A stretch of DNA of 42,966 nucleotides from Gilliamella intestini (GCF_900094935.1 NZ_FMBA01000019.1:1-42966); one strand, 5' to 3'; positions 17,683 to 27,499 are shown, counted from the first letter of the stretch. Translations and numbers: made by a program. Notes: a model not told the origin generated them from the sequence alone.

Positions 17683-19032
17683 TTATAATGCTGCATCATT
17701 TAAATTAGATAAATCACGATCTTTAACTTCTGGCATAAAAATCGCTGATACCAAACCAATACAAGAATAAACAATGATCATAACAACAATAGGCCACCAA
17801 TCATTGACAATATTACAGAAAATTCCGGCTAATAAAGGACCAAATCCAACTGCAATAAGACCTCCTGCTTCTTTAGATATCGCCATTTGAGTAAAGCGAT
17901 TACGAGCACCAAACATTTCAGCCATAGTAATATTTTCTAGCGCAAATAACCCTAGTACTGCAATATTATGAATAATAATTAAACATAACATTATAGTACT
18001 AACTGAATTACTTTTATCAACAACAATAGATAGCATTGGATAAGCAAGAATAATTGAAGAAACAGTTAAAATAATATACGGAATTCGTCGCCCAATTTTG
18101 TCAGATAACCATCCTAAAAAAGGAATAGTGACAAATCCAACAATCGAACTAATCATTAAAGCATCTGTCGGTATACCTTTTTCAAATAATAAAGCCTGCA
18201 CCAAGTAACCTGCTAAAAAAGTTTGAATTAACCCTGAGTTTCCTGCCTGTCCGAAACGTAAACCAGTTGCTAGCCAAAATGCTTTACTTTTTATCATTTC
18301 AACTAATGAAATGTGTTTGATTGGTTGTTTATCATTAATTGATTGGTTATTTACATCATTAACACCATCAAATACAGGGCTTTCTTTTAAGTTCATTCTA
18401 AGCCATATGGCAAAGATCATAACGATCGCACTTACAAGAAAAGGTACTCTCCATCCCCATGCAACTAGTTGTTGTTTATCTAATAAAAAAAACATAACTG
18501 CCCAAATTGCGGTAGCACTCAATGTACCGCAATTAGTGCCCATTGCAACTAATGAAGAAATAATTCCTCTTTTTCCTATAGGAGCATATTCTGCAAGCAT
18601 AGTGCCCGCCCCTGAAATTTCAGCACCAGCCCCCAAACCTTGAACTATACGTAAGAGAACCAACATTAAAGGAGCTAAAATACCTACTTGAGCATAAGTT
18701 GGTAATACACCAATTAGTGTTGTACAAATACCCATCATGGTAATTGTAATAAATAATACTTTCTTTCTACCAATTGCATCGCCCATTCGTCCAAAGATAA
18801 AAGCACCAACAATTCGGGCAATGTATCCTGCCCCATAGGTTCCCATAGCTAAGATTAGTGCCATAATTGCCGATTGTTCAGGGAAAAATATTTCACGAAA
18901 TACTAGTGCAGCACCTAAAGAATATAATTGAAAATCCATAAATTCTAATGCTGTTCCAAGCCATCCTGAAATAGCGGCTTTAACCAAATCCGATGTATTT
19001 CTTTCACATTTTTTATTTCCTATATTATTCAT
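17683..19032 (-). CDS. ydfJ: MFS metabolite:proton symporter, YdfJ-like
   Basis: 449 aa, 12 predicted transmembrane helices, MHS subfamily of the major facilitator superfamily. Marks: SGWLGTALEFMDFQLYSLGA in helix 1, GRMGDAIGRKK in loop 2-3, LRIVQGLGAGAEISGAGTML in helices 4-5, and LSDKIGRRIPY in loop 8-9. Placed between rspB and ydfI, so it likely imports the sugar acid that the operon degrades. In E. coli K-12 ydfJ is broken by the Qin prophage (from recall); here it is intact. 24 nt to ydfI and 63 nt to rspB. Confidence 0.87.
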   Translation of the reverse strand: MNNIGNKKCERNTSDLVKAAISGWLGTALEFMDFQLYSLGAALVFREIFFPEQSAIMALILAMGTYGAGYIARIVGAFIFGRMGDAIGRKKVLFITITMMGICTTLIGVLPTYAQVGILAPLMLVLLRIVQGLGAGAEISGAGTMLAEYAPIGKRGIISSLVAMGTNCGTLSATAIWAVMFFLLDKQQLVAWGWRVPFLVSAIVMIFAIWLRMNLKESPVFDGVNDVNNQSINDKQPIKHISLVEMIKSKAFWLATGLRFGQAGNSGLIQTFLAGYLVQALLFEKGIPTDALMISSIVGFVTIPFLGWLSDKIGRRIPYIILTVSSIILAYPMLSIVVDKSNSVSTIMLCLIIIHNIAVLGLFALENITMAEMFGARNRFTQMAISKEAGGLIAVGFGPLLAGIFCNIVNDWWPIVVMIIVYSCIGLVSAIFMPEVKDRDLSNLNDAAL

Positions 19033-19095
19033 GATGTTACTCGCTTTTTATTTTATATATAAAATACCAACTACTAGACAAAGCAAAGCAAAACA

Positions 19096-20112
19096 CTAAC
19101 TAAAAGTTAATAAAACTTTGCAACACTGTTTTTGATCTTTTTCGAAAGTTTCAATTGCTTGAACTACTTTCGAATAATCAAATTGATGAGTAATAAGTTT
19201 TTTAGGATCAACTAATTTTTTTGTTAACCAATCAATGACTACAGGGAATTTATTTGCATTTAATCGAGATGAAAAAATAGATAATTCTTTGCTAGTAATG
19301 CCTTGTTGAGTTATCTGACAGGCATCACCTGAGAATCCCATAATCAAGATTCTTGCTGCTGGTGATGCAATACTAATTGCTTCTTGCAAAATGGAGGGAT
19401 GACAGGCTGCATCTATAATAACTGTCGGTTTAATACTAAGCTTATCTAGCTCATCTTTTAAAGATAAAGAAGTGTTGTTTATTACTCTGTCAGCACCACT
19501 AATTTTTGCCATATCTAAACGTTCTTCAATCCTGTCAACAACAATGACCTCTTTAACGTTATAGACGCCTTTTAACGCTTGTACTGACGTTAGTCCCATT
19601 GGACCTGCACCATAAATTAATGCAATATCATTTTCAGTTGGTTTTAAATAACTGGTTGCATTTGCTGCAATAGTAAATGGTTCAATCATCACGGCAAACT
19701 CATCACTAATTTCATCTGGGATAATATAAGCATTTTTACTTGGAACTACCGCATACTGACTAAATCCCCCATCACGATGAACACCTAATACAGTAAGAGA
19801 TGTACAGACATTCGGGCGGCCAATAGAACAAGGATAACAATGTCCACAACTAATTACTGGATCAACAGAAACACGTTCACCAATTCTTGATTGATCAACC
19901 CCCTCACCAACTGCATCAATCACACCAAAAAACTCATGTCCAATTACTCTTGGATATTTAGCAAAAGGATTATGACCGCGATAAATATGACTATCTGAAC
20001 CACAAATACCTGCTAATTTTACTTTTACTCTAACTTCTCCTGATTTAGGTTGAGGAACTTCACGTTCCTCAATTACTAATTCATTGGGTTGTTTGATTAC
20101 AATACTTTTCAT
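19096..20112 (-). CDS. rspB: Zinc-dependent alcohol dehydrogenase RspB
   Basis: 338-aa medium-chain dehydrogenase. Catalytic zinc ligands in GICGSDSHIYRG and IGHEFFGVI, the structural zinc cluster CGHCYPCSIGRPNVC (about residues 89-103), and the NAD-binding YGAGPMGL around residue 165. It matches E. coli RspB along its whole length. ATG 20112 is the start: AGGAGGTCAT precedes it, and the longer frame to 20151 overlaps rspA. RspB relatives beside ManD-type dehydratases are known or proposed L-gulonate 5-dehydrogenases, giving fructuronate, which would feed YdfI and RspA. That activity is inference here. Confidence 0.92.
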   Translation of the reverse strand: MKSIVIKQPNELVIEEREVPQPKSGEVRVKVKLAGICGSDSHIYRGHNPFAKYPRVIGHEFFGVIDAVGEGVDQSRIGERVSVDPVISCGHCYPCSIGRPNVCTSLTVLGVHRDGGFSQYAVVPSKNAYIIPDEISDEFAVMIEPFTIAANATSYLKPTENDIALIYGAGPMGLTSVQALKGVYNVKEVIVVDRIEERLDMAKISGADRVINNTSLSLKDELDKLSIKPTVIIDAACHPSILQEAISIASPAARILIMGFSGDACQITQQGITSKELSIFSSRLNANKFPVVIDWLTKKLVDPKKLITHQFDYSKVVQAIETFEKDQKQCCKVLLTFS

Positions 20113-20128
20113 ATGACCTCCTATAAAT

Positions 20129-21343
20129 TTACCAATTCCACAACGTACCATCTTCTAAACGAGCAACTGGTAAATAAGCTGGGTTGTAGGGATATTTTGC
20201 TGCAAGTTTTTCGTCAAAATCGATACCTAGGCCTGGTTTGTCGCTTGGATGCATATAGCCATCTGTAAAGGTCCAATTTGGTGAAAAGACTTCTAGCATT
20301 TGCTGTGAATACCCCATAAATTCTTGCACACCAAAATTAGGTACCCACATATCAAAATGTAGCGCTGCTGCATGACAAATTGGAGATAAATCAGAGGGTC
20401 CGTGAGATCCTGTTCTCACTTGATAAAGAGCAGCAAAATCAGCAATACGGCGCATATGGGTAATACCACCTGCATGAGTAATTGTGGTTCGTATATAATC
20501 AATTAATTGCTCTTGAATCAGTTGTTTGCAATCCCAAATGCTATTGAACACTTCACCGACTGCAATTGGTGTGACAGTATGTTGACGAATTAAACGGAAA
20601 CATTCTTGATTTTCAGCAGGTGTTGGATCTTCCATCCAAAACAGCCTGTAATCTTCAATACTTTTGCCAAAACGAGCCGCTTCGATTGGTGTTAAACGGT
20701 GATGCATGTCATGCAGTAAATGCTCATTAAAACCAAATTTACTTCGCACGGCATCAAACAATTTAGGCATAAAATCAAGATACTTCTCGGTTGCCCAACA
20801 TTGTTCTTCAGGATAATTCCCTCTTGTTGCTGGTTCATAAGCTAAGTTTTTCCCTTTACTTTGACCATAAGTCGTTTTCATACCGGGAATACCGCATTGC
20901 ACACGAATAGCTTTAAAGCCCATTTCTTTATGTTTAGCGTAATCATCAAGTGCTTCATCAATACTGGCTCCAGTTGTGTGGCAATACACCATAACCCCTG
21001 TTCGTGATGCACCACCTAGTAGCTGGTAAAGAGGCATATTAGCCAATTTTCCTTTGATATCCCAAAGCGCCATATCTATGGCCGAAATAGCTGACATGGT
21101 AACTGGACCACGTCGCCAATACGCACCTTTATAGAAATATTGAAAGATATCTTCAATTTGATGAGGATCTCTTCCTATAAGTTGTGGGCAAAGATGATCT
21201 TTAAGATAGGATGCTACAGCTAATTCTCGACCATTAAGTGTTGCATCACCAACACCATAAACGCCTTCATCGGTAGTGATTTTTAATGTAACAAAATTCC
21301 GACCTGGACTACATACAAATACTTCTGCTTTTATAATTTCCAT
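20129..21343 (-). CDS. rspA: D-mannonate dehydratase-family protein RspA (enolase superfamily)
   Basis: 404 aa, same length as E. coli RspA/ManD. N-terminal capping domain, then the barrel with metal ligands: [11 protein letters not shown] (Asp, His), MEDPTPAEN (Glu) and [10 protein letters not shown] (Glu). Near the end of the barrel [10 protein letters not shown] carries the catalytic His. Family reaction: D-mannonate to 2-keto-3-deoxygluconate; many RspA-type members are slow, so the physiological substrate may differ. First gene of the operon rspA-rspB-ydfJ-ydfI, preceded by AGAGG and, further up, a CRP site and a palindrome. It was named for a starvation-sensing effect in E. coli. Confidence 0.95.
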   Translation of the reverse strand: MEIIKAEVFVCSPGRNFVTLKITTDEGVYGVGDATLNGRELAVASYLKDHLCPQLIGRDPHQIEDIFQYFYKGAYWRRGPVTMSAISAIDMALWDIKGKLANMPLYQLLGGASRTGVMVYCHTTGASIDEALDDYAKHKEMGFKAIRVQCGIPGMKTTYGQSKGKNLAYEPATRGNYPEEQCWATEKYLDFMPKLFDAVRSKFGFNEHLLHDMHHRLTPIEAARFGKSIEDYRLFWMEDPTPAENQECFRLIRQHTVTPIAVGEVFNSIWDCKQLIQEQLIDYIRTTITHAGGITHMRRIADFAALYQVRTGSHGPSDLSPICHAAALHFDMWVPNFGVQEFMGYSQQMLEVFSPNWTFTDGYMHPSDKPGLGIDFDEKLAAKYPYNPAYLPVARLEDGTLWNW

Positions 21344-21398
21344 TTAAAACCTCTTTTATAAATTTAAGCATGATAAAAATAGCGGGATAAATACTACC

Positions 21399-21416
21399 AT
21401 ACAAGTAGAGTTGTAT
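21399..21416 (-). promoter_or_regulatory. Palindromic candidate operator upstream of rspA
   Basis: ATACAA (21399-21404), N6, TTGTAT (21411-21416) is a perfect inverted repeat between the CRP site and rspA, overlapping where a class II promoter -10 would fall (TATGGT on the minus strand, 21401-21396). A GntR-family repressor such as RspR is the obvious candidate. Binding is inference. Confidence 0.5.
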
Positions 21417-21421
21417 TCTTT

Positions 21422-21437
21422 TGTGAGATTTATCACA
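21422..21437 (-). promoter_or_regulatory. CRP-cAMP binding site upstream of rspA
   Basis: TGTGAGATTTATCACA matches the TGTGA-N6-TCACA consensus in both half-sites. It is 79 nt above the rspA start codon. A start site about 41 nt downstream would make it a class II activator site. E. coli rspAB is, from recall, also activated by CRP. Confidence 0.85.
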
Positions 21438-21549
21438 GAAAAAGAGGGTTTTTGTTAAAAAATTTCAGGTAATACTGTGTTTCAGTATAAAAAAGGAAAT
21501 AAAAAGATAGAAAACTAGCAATCATATCTGCTTTTAACTGTATTAACGG

Positions 21550-21568
21550 TATAATAGCTCCAGTTATG
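21550..21568 (+). promoter_or_regulatory. Candidate -10 element of the pabA promoter and small upstream ORF
   Basis: A perfect TATAAT (21550-21555) lies 71 nt before pabA; no convincing -35 was found. Just after it, ATG at 21566 opens an 18-codon frame (MARIWLLPVL..., ending at the TAA at 21620-21622). It would be almost leaderless and ends 3 nt before pabA. It may be chance. Confidence 0.35.
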
Positions 21569-21625
21569 GCTAGAATTTGGCTGTTACCGGTGCTAGTGGT
21601 TTTAAAACAATACGCTATGTAATTA

Positions 21626-22213
21626 ATGGACTGTATTTTGATATTATTAATAGATAATTATGATTCTTTTACCTTCAATATTAACGATTATTTGTGTCAA
21701 GTTGGCGCAGAAGTTAAAGTGATTAAAAATGATGAAATGACAATTGATCAAATAAAAGAGCTTAGCTTTTCTAAAATTATCATTTCGCCTGGTCCAAGTT
21801 CCCCAATCAATGCCGGAATATCACTTGCAGCTATTGCCCAATTTAGTCATATTTGCCCAATATTGGGAGTTTGTTTAGGGCATCAAGCGATTGCTCAATA
21901 TTATGGTTATAAGATCATCAAAGCACCAACACCTATGCATGGAAAAGTCGATGAAATAACACATGATGGTCAAGGCGTGTTTAAAGGGATCAAAAGCCCG
22001 CTTTCGGTAGTTCGTTATCATTCATTAATTGCTTGTGATAATCCTTTATCTAAGGACTCTCAATTAATCGTAACTGCTCGAAACAATCAAGGATTGATTA
22101 TGGGATTACGTCACAAAAAGTTACCCATAGAATCTGTTCAATTCCACCCTGAAGCAATAAAAACCGAATTCGGTTTACAAATGATTAATAATTTTGTCCA
22201 TGAGCAATATTAA
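21626..22213 (+). CDS. pabA: Aminodeoxychorismate synthase glutamine amidotransferase subunit
   Basis: Class I glutamine amidotransferase that supplies ammonia to PabB for 4-amino-4-deoxychorismate, the folate precursor. 195 aa. Family marks: LLIDNYDSFTFNI at the start, ISPGPSSP, the nucleophile Cys in LGVCLGHQAIA (about residue 82), and the His-Glu pair in SVQFHPEAI near the C-terminus. The paralogue TrpG is excluded by the adjacent PabB-type gene. ATG 21626 has no ribosome site; a TTG at 21638 would give the usual MILLIDNYDSF start and is a real alternative. Stop is close to the pabBC start, so the two are coupled. Confidence 0.92.
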   Translation: MDCILILLIDNYDSFTFNINDYLCQVGAEVKVIKNDEMTIDQIKELSFSKIIISPGPSSPINAGISLAAIAQFSHICPILGVCLGHQAIAQYYGYKIIKAPTPMHGKVDEITHDGQGVFKGIKSPLSVVRYHSLIACDNPLSKDSQLIVTARNNQGLIMGLRHKKLPIESVQFHPEAIKTEFGLQMINNFVHEQY

Positions 22214-22214
22214 A

Positions 22215-23972
22215 ATGAAAATTCATATTGATTTTGAAGGTCAACATAAATATTTTAGCAACCCAATAAAAGTTTTGGCTACAAATGATTATTCTTTAAT
22301 TAAACAACAATTGGATGAAATCGAAAAATTCACGCAACAAGGCTATTATGCAGTTGGGTATCTCGCTTATGAAAGTGCAATGGGGTTCAATCGTGAAAAT
22401 AAGACAAAACAGAATTATGATTTGCCGCTATTGGTATTTGGTATTTTTGATAAATTTTCTAGCGTTGAGCAAAAACATGTAGAAATAAGTAATTACACTC
22501 CACCAACTTTTGATTTGATAAGCGATACCTCAATAGAGGAATATAATCAAAAAATTAACTTTATTCGATCACAAATTGAATCAGGTAATACTTATCAAAC
22601 CAACTATACGATTCAATTTACTACTCCATTTAATGAAAGCGCTATTGATTATTACCAATTTCTGCAAAAAAACAATCAAGCTGATTATTGCGCCTATCTT
22701 GAATTTGACGATTGTTATATTTTATCGATTTCACCAGAATTATTTTTTAAATTAGATAATAAAATTATTACCACAAAACCAATGAAAGGAACTACTGCTC
22801 GAGGATTAACTAATCAACAAGATAAGCAACAATTAGAGTCTTTATTTTCTGAAAAAAACCAAGCTGAAAACATGATGATTGTTGATTTATTGCGTAATGA
22901 CTTAAGTAGAATTTCTAAACCAGGGTCTGTGACTGTACCTAAATTGTTTTCAGCTGAAAAATATCCCACCGTTTGGCAATTGACCTCTAAGATTCAAGGT
23001 GAATTGAAAGAAGATGTTAATTTATATCATATTTTTCAAGCACTATTTCCTTGTGGATCAATAACTGGAGCGCCTAAAACCAGTACAATGCAAATTATTG
23101 CAGATATTGAAAACTCACCACGTGGAGTTTACTGTGGAACAATTGGTTATATTGAACCATATATGAACAAAGCTATATTCAATATCCCAATTCGCACATT
23201 AACCATACATAATCAAAAAATGCGTTATGGTGTTGGTGGGGGGATCACTTGGGATTCAACCTCACAAGATGAATATAATGAGATTTTAGCTAAAACAGCA
23301 ATTTTAACTCGTACCACTTCTTTTCCCAAATATATCATTGAATCATTATTGCTTGAAAAAGGACAATTTTTCTTATTGGAAGAACATTTAAGCAGACTTT
23401 CTCAATCGGCTGATTATTTTGATTTTAACTATGATATCAATGCAATTAAGTTGCAACTTATTAAGTTAGCAAATGCAACTAATAAAAATATTGAAAATAT
23501 CTATAAAGTCAGAATTTTACTGCAAAAAAATGGGCTATATACCATTAGCGAGAATATAATTAACTCGCCAATGCAGATCAATGAAATCGAATTTGCAAAG
23601 CAGAGCGTTCATAACCAAAACGTATATTTGTATCATAAAACGTCTAACCGGGAGCATTTTCCTAATTTAATTACAGGAAAAGAATATATTAATTTTAACC
23701 AACACAATGAAATAACTGAATTTGTTAACGGTAATCTGGCATTGCGGATTAATGATCAATGGATTACCCCTAAAAAAGAATCGGGATTGCTAGCTGGCAC
23801 CATGCGGCAATTTTATTTAGATCATAATCAATTGTTAGAAAAAACGATTTTAAAAGATGAGCTTTTAAAAGCCGATAAAATTGCATTTATCAATAGTGTT
23901 CGCAAATGGATAGAAATTGATGACAAGGTTTTTAATGAGTTCAAAAAATCGTTAAGAACAATCACCGTTTAA
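22215..23972 (+). CDS. pabB: Fused aminodeoxychorismate synthase component I and lyase (PabB-PabC)
   Basis: 585 aa, two enzymes in one chain. Residues 1 to about 375 are PabB of the chorismate-binding family: NQTNYTIQF-like SGNTYQTNYT, TTKPMKGTTARG, DLLRNDLSRI, and the Gly-rich GSITGAPK and VGGGITWDS. Residues about 385-585 are a PabC-like class IV aminotransferase-fold lyase: IIESLLLEKGQFFLLEEHLSRL and EFVNGNLALRIN, with ESGLLAGTMRQF near the end. It would turn chorismate, with PabA ammonia, to p-aminobenzoate and pyruvate. The start at 22215 follows the pabA stop directly; 22194 and 22200 are in-frame options. PLP lysine was not located with certainty. Confidence 0.92.
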   Translation: MKIHIDFEGQHKYFSNPIKVLATNDYSLIKQQLDEIEKFTQQGYYAVGYLAYESAMGFNRENKTKQNYDLPLLVFGIFDKFSSVEQKHVEISNYTPPTFDLISDTSIEEYNQKINFIRSQIESGNTYQTNYTIQFTTPFNESAIDYYQFLQKNNQADYCAYLEFDDCYILSISPELFFKLDNKIITTKPMKGTTARGLTNQQDKQQLESLFSEKNQAENMMIVDLLRNDLSRISKPGSVTVPKLFSAEKYPTVWQLTSKIQGELKEDVNLYHIFQALFPCGSITGAPKTSTMQIIADIENSPRGVYCGTIGYIEPYMNKAIFNIPIRTLTIHNQKMRYGVGGGITWDSTSQDEYNEILAKTAILTRTTSFPKYIIESLLLEKGQFFLLEEHLSRLSQSADYFDFNYDINAIKLQLIKLANATNKNIENIYKVRILLQKNGLYTISENIINSPMQINEIEFAKQSVHNQNVYLYHKTSNREHFPNLITGKEYINFNQHNEITEFVNGNLALRINDQWITPKKESGLLAGTMRQFYLDHNQLLEKTILKDELLKADKIAFINSVRKWIEIDDKVFNEFKKSLRTITV

Positions 23973-23978
23973 GTTTAG

Positions 23979-24006
23979 ACATTCCGCCAACATTATGACG
24001 GAATGT
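23979..24006 (+). terminator. Possible terminator after pabBC
   Basis: 8-bp stem ACATTCCG / CGGAATGT with a 12-nt loop, 7 nt after the pabBC stop, followed by TATTATAG. The T-run is poor and the site lies just before convergent pqiC, so it is weak evidence. Confidence 0.4.
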
Positions 24007-24016
24007 TATTATAGCT

Positions 24017-24604
24017 CTAAAGTTTTACTGAATTTGCAAAGTCTAGTTCTTCATCTTGCCAACCTTTAGATAGCGCTTTAACTAAAGCACTATATCCATT
24101 GGATTCTAAAGGAACATGGCGTTCAAATGGTTTTGTTTCAATATTATTTTTACTATCAGCAATCACCCATCGTCCTTTGATGATCGCATCGCCAGTATAA
24201 CTGCCATGAAAGCCATCGATAAATAATTTTACTGTTAATTTTGGTGTTGTAATTGATTGACTAGATACTAAATAATTAGGCAATAAAATAGTTAAATCTT
24301 GCGATAACCTCTCTTGAAGTTGCTGAGATAGCGTTGAGGCCCATAAATTTTGAGTTGCCGTTTCATATGTAATATTGTCTGTTTGTAATACTATACCTGG
24401 CTTATTTAAAAAACTCGCAACATCAATCGATTCAATCCAAATAAAACGATTATTCGTTTTTATTTTTTGCGAGACTGAACTCTGTAAATTACTAGTTAGT
24501 TGAAAATAGCTTTTACTTGGGTTGTTAGCTGAACAACCGACTAATATAGCTAGTAATGGCATAAATATGACTGTAAGTAACTTTTTATATATTTTGTTCA
24601 TCAT
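24017..24604 (-). CDS. pqiC: PqiC outer-membrane lipoprotein
   Basis: 195-aa ABC-type-auxiliary lipoprotein (PqiC, formerly YmbA; DUF330). A lipobox LVGC is at residues 21-24 after a hydrophobic leader, so Cys24 is likely acylated. Mature domain includes SYFQLTS and SNLWASTL-like TATQNLWASTLSQQL. PqiC anchors the PqiB tube at the outer membrane in the inter-membrane lipid transport system. The start overlaps the pqiB stop as ATGA (24601-24604). Family identity is supported mainly by the pqiAB context and the sequence type. Confidence 0.85.
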   Translation of the reverse strand: MMNKIYKKLLTVIFMPLLAILVGCSANNPSKSYFQLTSNLQSSVSQKIKTNNRFIWIESIDVASFLNKPGIVLQTDNITYETATQNLWASTLSQQLQERLSQDLTILLPNYLVSSQSITTPKLTVKLFIDGFHGSYTGDAIIKGRWVIADSKNNIETKPFERHVPLESNGYSALVKALSKGWQDEELDFANSVKL

Positions 24605-26238
24605 TTTTTACCTTTTGCTTTAGGCTCTTGATCTTTCTTCGCTGGAGCAGAAAAAATCAGTGCATTGCTCTTATCATTGAGAGTGTTAAGTAATGGAGTT
24701 AGTTCATCCATCATCTGTTGGGCTTTTTGTAAACTTTCTTTCATTTGATTGTTTAATTCAGAACCCGGTTGTAACCCTTTTAATGTTTTATTTAATGAAC
24801 GTAATGTTTTTTGCAGATCTTTTGGCATATTCTGCATCTCTTTACTTGCCATAATTCGATTTAATGAATCCATTAAGCGTTGGCTTGAAGCAAGAGATTG
24901 ATTAAGCTGTGATACCGTATTATTAATAGGCAAATTATTAAAATTATCTAATAATTGCATAACTTTTGATTGAATTTGCGCAATTCCAGTTGAGGTCGCC
25001 TCAATCGTGTCGTAACCAAACTGTTTTGCCATTTTTGGATCATATTTATTTTTCAAATCAGGGTAAAAATCAAGATCTATATACATAGCACCTGTGAACA
25101 TGTTTGATGTTTTTAATGAAGCTCTTAATCCATTTTCTTGTTCTTTCATAATTAATGCAGCAATATCGACTTTTTCATCAACTAATTCAGACAAACGACC
25201 TGGTTCAATTCTAATTAATATTGGTACTTTTTTATTTAAAATTGAGGATTTTTCTAACATCTCTGCAGTATAAAATGGCACTTTAGATACTGTTCCTAAC
25301 CTAATGCCATGATATTCAACAGGTACGCCTTCTGATAATCCCGATATGGAGTCAGAAAGCATAACAAGGAATTCTTTATATTCAGTATACTGTGAATCTT
25401 GAATAGATTTTTTATCTTCATATAATGTATAAACTGCATTTTGCTCAGCAGGTGCACCTAATTTGGAGCCTTCAGGTAAATCAAAACTAATTCCTCCAGA
25501 CATTAATACATCCAGAGAAGGAACATCTAAACTTGCCCCTCGAGATGAAAGCGTTAAATTGATACCTCCTTCTTTCCAAAATCGTACATTTTGTGTTACT
25601 AACACATCATAAGGTTTAGTAATAAAAATTTGATATTTCATTTTCCGCGATTCAACATCAAATTCCGAAGTCTCCACATTACCTACACGATAACCATGAA
25701 ACATAATAGATGCACCTCGAGGAATCACACCATTTTGCTCACTTTCTAAATTTAGTCTAATGCCTTTTATACTAGGATCAGACAACGGAGGCGTATCAGA
25801 AAGCACAAAAGGTTTATTTTGAAAACTGTGCGTATCGTTCCCTGAAACTAATTCTATATAAACGCCTGATAAAATAGTTCCTAATCCTGTCACCCCATCT
25901 CGCCCAATTTCGGGCTTAACAACCCAAAAAATTGAATCATTTTTCAGTAGAGGATCCATATCATTGTAAATACGACCTTTGATTACCACTTGCTTATAAT
26001 CATCAGATAACGTCACTTCATCAACTATACCGACATCAACACTACGGTTTTTAATTACCGTTTTACCTGCAACAATACCGCTTGCATCTTTCGCTAGTAA
26101 TGTGAACGAAGTACCTCTATCAGCATAATGAGAGTAGATTATCCAAAGACCAACAATTGCAGTAACAATAGGAATAATCCATATTGCTGAAATAGCTCTA
26201 ATTTTAATTATTTTTGCCAATTTACTTGATGTTGCCAT
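24601..26238 (-). CDS. pqiB: PqiB, MCE-domain intermembrane transport protein
   Basis: 545 aa (E. coli 546). An N-terminal transmembrane helix (IWIIPIVTAIVGLWIIYSHY) is followed by three MCE domains, each with a phospholipid-channel strand pattern: ASGIVAGKTVIKNRSVDVGI, GASIMFHGYRVGNVE and GVPVEYHGIRLGTVSK. A long C-terminal helical part (VMQLLDNFNNLP... to QQMMDELTP) forms the periplasmic needle. Forms a hexameric tube between inner membrane PqiA and outer membrane PqiC. Middle gene of pqiABC. Confidence 0.95.
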   Translation of the reverse strand: MATSSKLAKIIKIRAISAIWIIPIVTAIVGLWIIYSHYADRGTSFTLLAKDASGIVAGKTVIKNRSVDVGIVDEVTLSDDYKQVVIKGRIYNDMDPLLKNDSIFWVVKPEIGRDGVTGLGTILSGVYIELVSGNDTHSFQNKPFVLSDTPPLSDPSIKGIRLNLESEQNGVIPRGASIMFHGYRVGNVETSEFDVESRKMKYQIFITKPYDVLVTQNVRFWKEGGINLTLSSRGASLDVPSLDVLMSGGISFDLPEGSKLGAPAEQNAVYTLYEDKKSIQDSQYTEYKEFLVMLSDSISGLSEGVPVEYHGIRLGTVSKVPFYTAEMLEKSSILNKKVPILIRIEPGRLSELVDEKVDIAALIMKEQENGLRASLKTSNMFTGAMYIDLDFYPDLKNKYDPKMAKQFGYDTIEATSTGIAQIQSKVMQLLDNFNNLPINNTVSQLNQSLASSQRLMDSLNRIMASKEMQNMPKDLQKTLRSLNKTLKGLQPGSELNNQMKESLQKAQQMMDELTPLLNTLNDKSNALIFSAPAKKDQEPKAKGKK

Positions 26239-26245
26239 ATTGTTC

Positions 26246-27499
26246 CTATTGACCTATTTTTCTATTTTGCGGACGATCCCAAATTAAACGAGGATCAAAT
26301 TTTTGTGATGCAATCATTGTAATAATAACAACACTTGCAAAAAATGTAACACCAATATCAGGGTAAACACCCATCATTTGTTGATTTCTAACTAAAGAAC
26401 AAATAACTGAAACAACAAATATATCTATCATTGACCATTTACCAATAAACTCAACTGCAGTGTATAATTTTTTCATTTTTAAACAATTATTCTTATTTTT
26501 CTGTTTTACTGCTAATGCAAAATAACAAAGCCAACTAAGTGAAATGATTTTTAAAATTGGGATCACAACACTTGCAATAAAAATAACAAGCGCAACAGGT
26601 ATATCACCAGATTGCCACATATAAATGACGCCATCAATAATGGTTGAAGTTGATGCTGACCCAAAAACAACCGTTATCATAATCCCAAATAAATTAGCGG
26701 GAATATAAAGAATTAATGAAGTAACCAATAACGCTATAGTCCATTGTATTTTATCATGATCTCTAATTTTACTTTTTTGTTTACATCGAGGGCATTTTTC
26801 ATAATTCATGGGTAATATAGCCTGACAACAATTACATAATTTTAGATTTTGGCTGATTCCTGTTTTTCCAGCTTTCAATGTATTAACAGCAAAGTTATTA
26901 CGATGAATTTCGTCCCAAATTACTTCTGGCGAGAAAATAACTAAAGATTTTATATAAAAAAAGACAAATAGACAAAATGACCAAAACGTACCAGTAACCC
27001 CAATACTGCCATAACTCATTAATTTAACAAAGCTGACCAAAACACCAGTAAGAAAGATTTCTGGCATACACCAATGTTGAAATTTTTCATAAACGATAAG
27101 TAGATCGCGTTTGCGATATTTTGTTAATTGAATTCTGGAACAAAGCAGGACGATAATTAATAAATTAAATATAGGAAAAAGCAAAACAAATAAAATAAAA
27201 AGCGCTGAAACATAGCTATATTTATCAAAATAAAGGGTCTTAGGAATATCTAATACACTAACGCCAATGTAATTTCCTACAATACGGATATCAATAAAGA
27301 CAAAGCCACAGGCTACAATAATCATAATTAATGAACAAGCTGCATACATAGCAGATCTAAACTTCATATTACAACTATTTTTAGCCAATGTAGTATTACA
27401 GCGTGGACAAACAGCTTTATGCCCTACTGTTATATCAGCTAATTCTATGACCAAATCACAGTGTGAGCATAAAACATAATGTTGTTTATCAATGGCCAT
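26246..27499 (-). CDS. pqiA: PqiA integral membrane protein
   Basis: 417 aa, two PqiA domains with eight predicted transmembrane helices in total. Each domain begins with a Zn-ribbon pair: CSHCDLVIELADITVGHKAV with CPRC near residue 12-34, and CNCCQAILPMNYEKCPRC around residue 220. Works with PqiB and PqiC in lipid transport or envelope maintenance; paraquat-inducible in E. coli. First gene of the operon, with AAGGAA before its ATG. 7 nt to pqiB. Confidence 0.95.
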   Translation of the reverse strand: MAIDKQHYVLCSHCDLVIELADITVGHKAVCPRCNTTLAKNSCNMKFRSAMYAACSLIMIIVACGFVFIDIRIVGNYIGVSVLDIPKTLYFDKYSYVSALFILFVLLFPIFNLLIIVLLCSRIQLTKYRKRDLLIVYEKFQHWCMPEIFLTGVLVSFVKLMSYGSIGVTGTFWSFCLFVFFYIKSLVIFSPEVIWDEIHRNNFAVNTLKAGKTGISQNLKLCNCCQAILPMNYEKCPRCKQKSKIRDHDKIQWTIALLVTSLILYIPANLFGIMITVVFGSASTSTIIDGVIYMWQSGDIPVALVIFIASVVIPILKIISLSWLCYFALAVKQKNKNNCLKMKKLYTAVEFIGKWSMIDIFVVSVICSLVRNQQMMGVYPDIGVTFFASVVIITMIASQKFDPRLIWDRPQNRKIGQ

